Part shown: one piece after another, positions 60,300 to 64,000 of the stretch | Numbering within the stretch: the first letter of the stretch is position 1 | Layout: each line of letters begins with the position of its first letter | Assembly (NCBI GenBank): GCA_023457355.1 | Contig: JAEWLW010000040.1 | Span: 26,871-90,870 of the forward strand | DNA: 64,000 bases | DNA from: Bacillota bacterium | GTDB lineage: Bacteria; Bacillota; Clostridia; Oscillospirales; Ruminococcaceae | Reading direction: 5' to 3' | Translations under genes and position numbers: made by a program | The notes under the pieces: generated by a model | What the model was told of the DNA's origin: nothing | The model's input: only the letters and a program-made list of their open reading frames with translations | Databases searched by the model: none

Positions 60300-62327
60300 A
60301 TGATGAATGCAAACAAAACTGTCGCTTTTTTAACAGCGATACTGATGTGTGCGGGCCTTGCCGCCTGCGCGGGAACATCGTCCGGCACAGCATCCACAGC
60401 TCCGGTCAGCAGTGAGGCCACATCGGGGGGCAAAACAGCCCTGAAAGCAGGCACCTACACCGCTTCCACCCCCGGAATGAATGCCGAAATCAAAGTGGAA
60501 ATGACGGTGGATGAGAATTCCATTATCTCGGCCAAGGTGACTTCCCAGCAGGAGACGCCCGGCATCGGCAGCGACCTGTGCGACGCCGGCGGCAACGCGT
60601 TGTCGGCCGGTGGGCTTTCGCCGGTGACGCTGATTCCCCAGAGTGCTGTGGAATATCAGACGCTCAACGTCGATATGGTCGCCGGTGCGACCATCACCAG
60701 CGCCGCAGTTAAAAATGCCCTGAAGGATTGCATGACGCAGGCCGGCGCCAACCTTGACGAATGGCAGGATAAAATGCCCGCAAAGGCGCCCATCGCCGAC
60801 GAGTCGGCCGACGTAATTGTGGTCGGTGGCGGCGGCGCGGGCCTCGCGGCGGCAATTTCCGCAGCGGAAAACGGCGCCAGCGTCATCGTTCTTGAAAAGA
60901 ACGGATCGGTGGGCGGCGATACGCTGGTATGCGGCGCCATCTACAATAACCCCGACGAGGCGCTCCAAAGCCAGGTGACGATGAGCGAATCGGTGAAGTC
61001 CACGCTGGAAAAGGCGCTGGCAGAAACGCCGGCCAACGAAGCGCACGCGGCCCTGCAAAAGGAAGTGCAGGCGCAGTGGGATAAATATAAGGCCGATGGC
61101 CGCACCGACCTTTTTGACAGCGCCGAGTGGTTTGCACTGCAAACCTGGATCAACGGCGACAAGGTGGGCAATCTGGATCTGGTCAAGACGCTCACCTACA
61201 ATGCGCAAGCGGGGTATGAGTGGATCACAGGGCTCAATATGTCGTTCCATGACGAAATTGGTCAGGGCGCAGGCGCGCTGTGGCAGCGCACCCACACCAG
61301 CACCATGCCGATGGGTACCGGATTTATCAGCACCTATGTACAAAGAGCCGCGGCCAATGGCAACATTAAAATTTACACCTCCACTACCGGCAAGGCGCTG
61401 TTGCAGGATGCCGGCGGCAAAATCATCGGTGTGACGGTGGAAGACAAGAGCGGCAATCAGGCTACCTTCAGCGCCAGCAAGGGCGTTGTTCTGGCAACCG
61501 GCGGCTTTAGCGCCAACAGCAAGCTGGTTCAGCAGTATAACACCTCCGGCAAGTGGGAAGACCTGAGCGCCGTTCCAACCACCAACCGTTTCAGCTGCTC
61601 GCAGGGTGACGGCATCACGATGGCGGCCGCCGTCGGCGCTTCGCTGACCGATATGGAGCAGATTCAGCTGCTTTACCTCGGCAACACCAAGGACGGATTG
61701 CTGACCAAATATCCGCCGCGCAATGTAAGCGGTACTTCACAGGTTATCTTTATCAATAAAGAGGGCGAACGCTTTGTGAAGGAAGACGGCCGCCGCGACG
61801 ATATCTGCAAGGGCGTTCTGGCCCAGACCGACAGCATGTATTATATTCTGGAAAGCGGCGACGGCAAGGACTATGTCGATATCACCGATCCGTCCTGGCA
61901 TTCGGCTGACGGATTCACCTTCGACTATCTGAAGGACAACGGCTATATTCTGGTGGCGGATACGCTTGAGGAACTGGCCGCGCAAATCGGCTGCGATTCC
62001 GCCGTTTTGCAGGAGACGATCAACACCTTCAACACCTCGGTGGAATCCGGCGAGGACAAATTTGGCCGTACGCTGTACGAATGCAAGCTTGAGAACGGCC
62101 CGTGGGTGGCCACCGCGCGTCAGGCCTGCATTCATCACACCATGGGCGGCGTAACCATTGATACCGAAGGCCGCGTGCTGGATCAGGACGGAAACGCCAT
62201 TGATGGTCTCATCGCCTGCGGCGAGATAACCGGCGGTGTTCACGGCGCAAACCGCCTGGGCGGAAACGCGGTTGTAGATACGGTGGTTTTCGGCAAGCTT
62301 GCGGGAGAAACCGTCACCAAGAGCTAA
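60300..62327 (+). CDS. Exported FMN/FAD-dependent reductase lipoprotein (fumarate/urocanate reductase-like)
   Basis: About 676 residues; ATG 60300 or 60303 fits the AGAGGG site better than ATG 60282. The signal peptide ends in lipobox LAAC, so it is anchored outside. An FMN_bind domain (~45-150) carries VAGATITS, whose Thr (~131) is the expected covalent FMN site made by ApbE. The main FAD domain begins ADVIVVGGGGAGLAAAISAA and ends GVHGANRLGGNAVVDTVVFG, with ATGGFSAN between. Such enzymes reduce fumarate, urocanate or other enoates outside the cell. It has no partner dehydrogenase here. A LysR gene lies downstream on the same strand behind a terminator. Confidence 0.92.
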   Translation: MMNANKTVAFLTAILMCAGLAACAGTSSGTASTAPVSSEATSGGKTALKAGTYTASTPGMNAEIKVEMTVDENSIISAKVTSQQETPGIGSDLCDAGGNALSAGGLSPVTLIPQSAVEYQTLNVDMVAGATITSAAVKNALKDCMTQAGANLDEWQDKMPAKAPIADESADVIVVGGGGAGLAAAISAAENGASVIVLEKNGSVGGDTLVCGAIYNNPDEALQSQVTMSESVKSTLEKALAETPANEAHAALQKEVQAQWDKYKADGRTDLFDSAEWFALQTWINGDKVGNLDLVKTLTYNAQAGYEWITGLNMSFHDEIGQGAGALWQRTHTSTMPMGTGFISTYVQRAAANGNIKIYTSTTGKALLQDAGGKIIGVTVEDKSGNQATFSASKGVVLATGGFSANSKLVQQYNTSGKWEDLSAVPTTNRFSCSQGDGITMAAAVGASLTDMEQIQLLYLGNTKDGLLTKYPPRNVSGTSQVIFINKEGERFVKEDGRRDDICKGVLAQTDSMYYILESGDGKDYVDITDPSWHSADGFTFDYLKDNGYILVADTLEELAAQIGCDSAVLQETINTFNTSVESGEDKFGRTLYECKLENGPWVATARQACIHHTMGGVTIDTEGRVLDQDGNAIDGLIACGEITGGVHGANRLGGNAVVDTVVFGKLAGETVTKS

Positions 62328-62368
62328 TCGAATAAACCGTGGCGCGCGTATTCTAGCGGCCTGCGAGA

Positions 62369-62411
62369 GGGCGGAAGAGAGTCTGGTCAGATTTTTCTTC
62401 CGCCCTTTTTT
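62369..62411 (+). terminator. Terminator of the reductase gene
   Basis: Perfect 10-bp arms (62369-62378 and 62396-62405) with a six-T run, 41 bp after the reductase stop. The family 1 element begins two bases later. Confidence 0.9.
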
Positions 62412-62412
62412 G

Positions 62413-62568
62413 TATAGTCAAACCAATTGAAAACAGAGCCGTCCTGGCGGCCTATTTTACGCCTGATTGCGTTGGCGTCCTTGGCGGGCGCCAGCCCACC
62501 GGCTTCCTCCGCCCTGCCGGTTGCAAAAACCCGCCATTCGGTCTCACTTTCCTGTTGATTTGACTATA
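62413..62568 (+). repeat. MITE-like element, family 1, copy A (best preserved)
   Basis: 156 bp. The left end TATAGTCAAACCAATTG and the right end TTGATTTGACTATA are terminal inverted repeats sharing TATAGTCAAA. The core GTCCTGGCGGCCTATTTTAC matches the copies at 12586 (reverse) and 39633. It holds GC-rich segments able to fold (GGCGTCC-TTGGCGGGCGCC). The element starts immediately after the reductase terminator's T-run and ends 28 bp before the LysR promoter. Confidence 0.85.
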
Positions 62569-62596
62569 TTTGAGCGGCCTTGTCCGCAAATGCCGC

Positions 62597-62625
62597 TTTA
62601 CTTAAAGGAAAGATTTCCTTATACT
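62597..62625 (+). promoter_or_regulatory. LysR promoter with palindromic operator in its spacer
   Basis: TTTACT (62597-62602) and TATACT (62620-62625) at 17-base spacing. The spacer is almost filled by the palindrome AAGGAAA-GA-TTTCCTT (62605-62620), which touches the -10. A protein bound there would block RNA polymerase, so negative autoregulation is likely. Confidence 0.72.
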
Positions 62626-62664
62626 GGGTATAGACTCGCAGACAGGTTGAAAGGCGGAATTGTA

Positions 62665-63609
62665 ATGGACACCAAACATTTAATGACGTTTGTCACGCTG
62701 GCGGAAACGCAGAATTATTTGCGCGCCTCAGAAAGGCTTCGATATGCCCCCTCTACTCTGGCCAAGCACATTCAGCTTCTGGAAACGGAACTGAATGCCA
62801 AGCTGTTCGAACGGGACGGAAACCGCATCTCTTTGACAATTGACGGCCATGTTTATCTGCCCTACGCAAAAGCACTGCTGCGGGATTACCGCGCGCTGCT
62901 CGACGCCGTATCGCCCTGCAACTCCATGCAGGGGACGGTGAGCGTTGGCGGCGGAGAAACACTGCTAGCCGGTACTCTGAAGCCGGCAATGGTCGGTTAC
63001 GCTATGCAATACCCCCAAGTCAGTCTGGCGCTGCACATCATCTGCTGCGCAAGAGTGCCTGCGTGGCTGCGCCGCGGAGAACTCGACATTGGGTTTCATT
63101 ATCTTCAAAAGGATGAGCGGCTGCCCGGTTATATCACCTATCCGTTGCTTCGGGACACGGTGATGCTGGTGGGGCGTGCCGATGACCCGGTGATGCAAAA
63201 CGGTCTGGCTGATTACAGCCACCTGCACGGGAAAGATTTCTTCCTGACGTACGAGGACTGCTGCTTCACGGCGGAATTTCGGGAACGTATGAAAGAAGCC
63301 GGCACCGAGCCCGGCCGGGAAAAATTTTTTGGCGCCGTCAGTACCAATCTGGATTGCATCAGAAGCGAGGGTGGCTATACACTGCTGCCGAAGACGGCGG
63401 CCGACCAGATACTACGGGGAGCGCCGGAACTGGCGGTGGCTTTTCTGCCCGGAAAGCCGTTTTACACATGGGGCCAGATGTTGATCAACAGCTGCAAATA
63501 TCTGACGCGCCCCCTACAGGAACTTCTGCAGGTCTGCGAAAAGCAGGCCGGTATGCTCGAACCGCCGGAAGCTTTAGAAGATACTCGTGGTGAACTACTG
63601 CGGATTTAA
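62665..63609 (+). CDS. LysR-family transcriptional regulator
   Basis: 314 residues from ATG 62665 (AAAGGCGG upstream); the open frame upstream runs through the MITE-like element and is not used. The N-terminal winged helix-turn-helix is MDTKHLMTFVTLAETQNYLR and RLRYAPSTLAKHIQLLETEL; the rest is a LysR substrate domain with GTVSVGGGETLLAGTLKPAM and DIGFHYLQKDERLPGYI. The target genes are unknown; the exported reductase just upstream on the same strand is a candidate. The ligand is unknown. Confidence 0.92.
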   Translation: MDTKHLMTFVTLAETQNYLRASERLRYAPSTLAKHIQLLETELNAKLFERDGNRISLTIDGHVYLPYAKALLRDYRALLDAVSPCNSMQGTVSVGGGETLLAGTLKPAMVGYAMQYPQVSLALHIICCARVPAWLRRGELDIGFHYLQKDERLPGYITYPLLRDTVMLVGRADDPVMQNGLADYSHLHGKDFFLTYEDCCFTAEFRERMKEAGTEPGREKFFGAVSTNLDCIRSEGGYTLLPKTAADQILRGAPELAVAFLPGKPFYTWGQMLINSCKYLTRPLQELLQVCEKQAGMLEPPEALEDTRGELLRI

Positions 63610-64000
63610 CGGCAAGCTTTAAAATCTGAAGGTCCTTATTCATCGGGGCCGTGCTGAATTATTATCAGGGCGACAGTAATAATCCGTAGCCCGGCCCGGA
63701 CGCCGCGCCGCGAGGACGTCAAGCGCGTTAAGGGTGTGGATGAGACGCCGTCTTTCGCCGCCAAAACGCCCAATGCTGTTGAATTTACCGGTGGGGAGAA
63801 ACGTGCGTCGGCCTGAAGCAAAGTCCTGATATTCCGTGATCTCAATATGCTCTTACAGTAACAGATTAGTAACTTAACCCGTGGTGCTATTAAAAGATGA
63901 GAGATTTAATGCAGACGGGATTTGGTTTGTGGATACAGGAATTGATAAGGAAGGCAACAGCAAAAGCCAAGAGTTTAGAAGCTAAACGTGTCATTAAGCC
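63610..64000. other. Window end without a recognisable gene
   Basis: Plus-strand frames here include a 13-codon LNYYQGDSNNP-like stretch ending in a stop, an adjoining out-of-frame stretch with DETPSFAAKTPNAVEFTGG (63714-63814), and near the end LLKDERFNADGIWFVDTGID (63890-63949) ending in a stop. They look like fragments of decayed genes, but I recognise none and see no ribosome site. The minus strand shows nothing. Confidence 0.35.

Noticed and set aside
60330..61343. 337-codon minus-strand open frame
   Set aside because: Antisense to the reductase lipoprotein; composition is that of a shadow frame.
1..64000. CRISPR arrays, tRNA or rRNA genes, prophage or complete insertion sequences
   Set aside because: No regularly spaced direct repeats, no recognisable tRNA T-arm/acceptor patterns, and no transposase, integrase or phage structural gene was seen.

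Overview
The window looks like chromosomal DNA of an anaerobic Gram-positive bacterium of class Clostridia, most likely the Oscillospiraceae/Ruminococcaceae. Three things point there: the ylxM-ffh-rpsP-khpA-rimM-trmD order, a biotin-dependent sodium-pumping decarboxylase together with TRAP transporters and a mannose-family PTS, and many TTG/GTG starts behind strong AGGAGG-type ribosome sites. Coding DNA is moderately GC-rich and gene spacers are AT-rich. No tRNA, rRNA, CRISPR array or complete insertion sequence was recognised. The taxonomy is inference from gene content.

Layout. 1-4.3 kb (+): the end of a short-chain dehydrogenase, then an IlvD-type dehydratase, a ketopantoate-reductase-like enzyme and a D-2-hydroxyacid dehydrogenase, probably one catabolic unit. 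4.4-10.1 kb (-): a DegV protein, the four-gene decarboxylase pump (carboxyltransferase, small membrane subunit, biotin carrier, beta subunit) and an aromatic-acid-exporter-like protein. 10.3-12.4 kb (+): a MoxR ATPase/VWA protein pair. 12.5-20.6 kb (-): a LacI-controlled sugar or sugar-acid operon (lacI, TRAP dctP-Q-M, aldolase, ribokinase-like kinase, SIS protein, RbsD, YhcH). 21.5-23 kb (-): an acidic secreted anchored protein. 23.2-31.8 kb (+): housekeeping genes (SRP, S16, KH protein, RimM, TrmD, an HPr, UvrC, RsmD, CoaD). 32-33 kb (+): a soluble AT-rich chemoreceptor. 33.6-38.4 kb (-): YibE/F permease, CAP-domain lipoprotein, PlsC-type acyltransferase, ClC channel. 38.6-42.8 kb (+): RluA-type pseudouridine synthase, YmdB phosphodiesterase, Asp23 protein, FakA fatty acid kinase. 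43-49 kb (+): a transmembrane chemoreceptor and a TAXI-type TRAP operon. 49.5-51.2 kb: two acetyltransferases and a SUKH-like protein. 51.4-59.9 kb: a self-contained PTS island, with a LevR-like regulator and Enzyme I on the minus strand diverging from EIIA-B-C-D, a BtpA/SgcQ protein and a second HPr on the plus strand. 60.3-63.6 kb (+): an exported FMN/FAD reductase lipoprotein and a LysR regulator.

The theme is uptake and fermentation of acids and sugars: two TRAP systems, one PTS, a decarboxylation-driven sodium pump that could energise sodium-coupled TRAP import, and an extracytoplasmic flavin reductase that could dispose of electrons.

The most unusual content lies between genes. At least four families of short elements with terminal inverted repeats (about 120-450 bp, without transposase) sit in spacers, several abutting stop codons or terminators. 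The LevR-like regulator has lost key residues of its ATPase and sigma-54-contact motifs, and I see no -24/-12 promoter in front of the PTS operon it faces.
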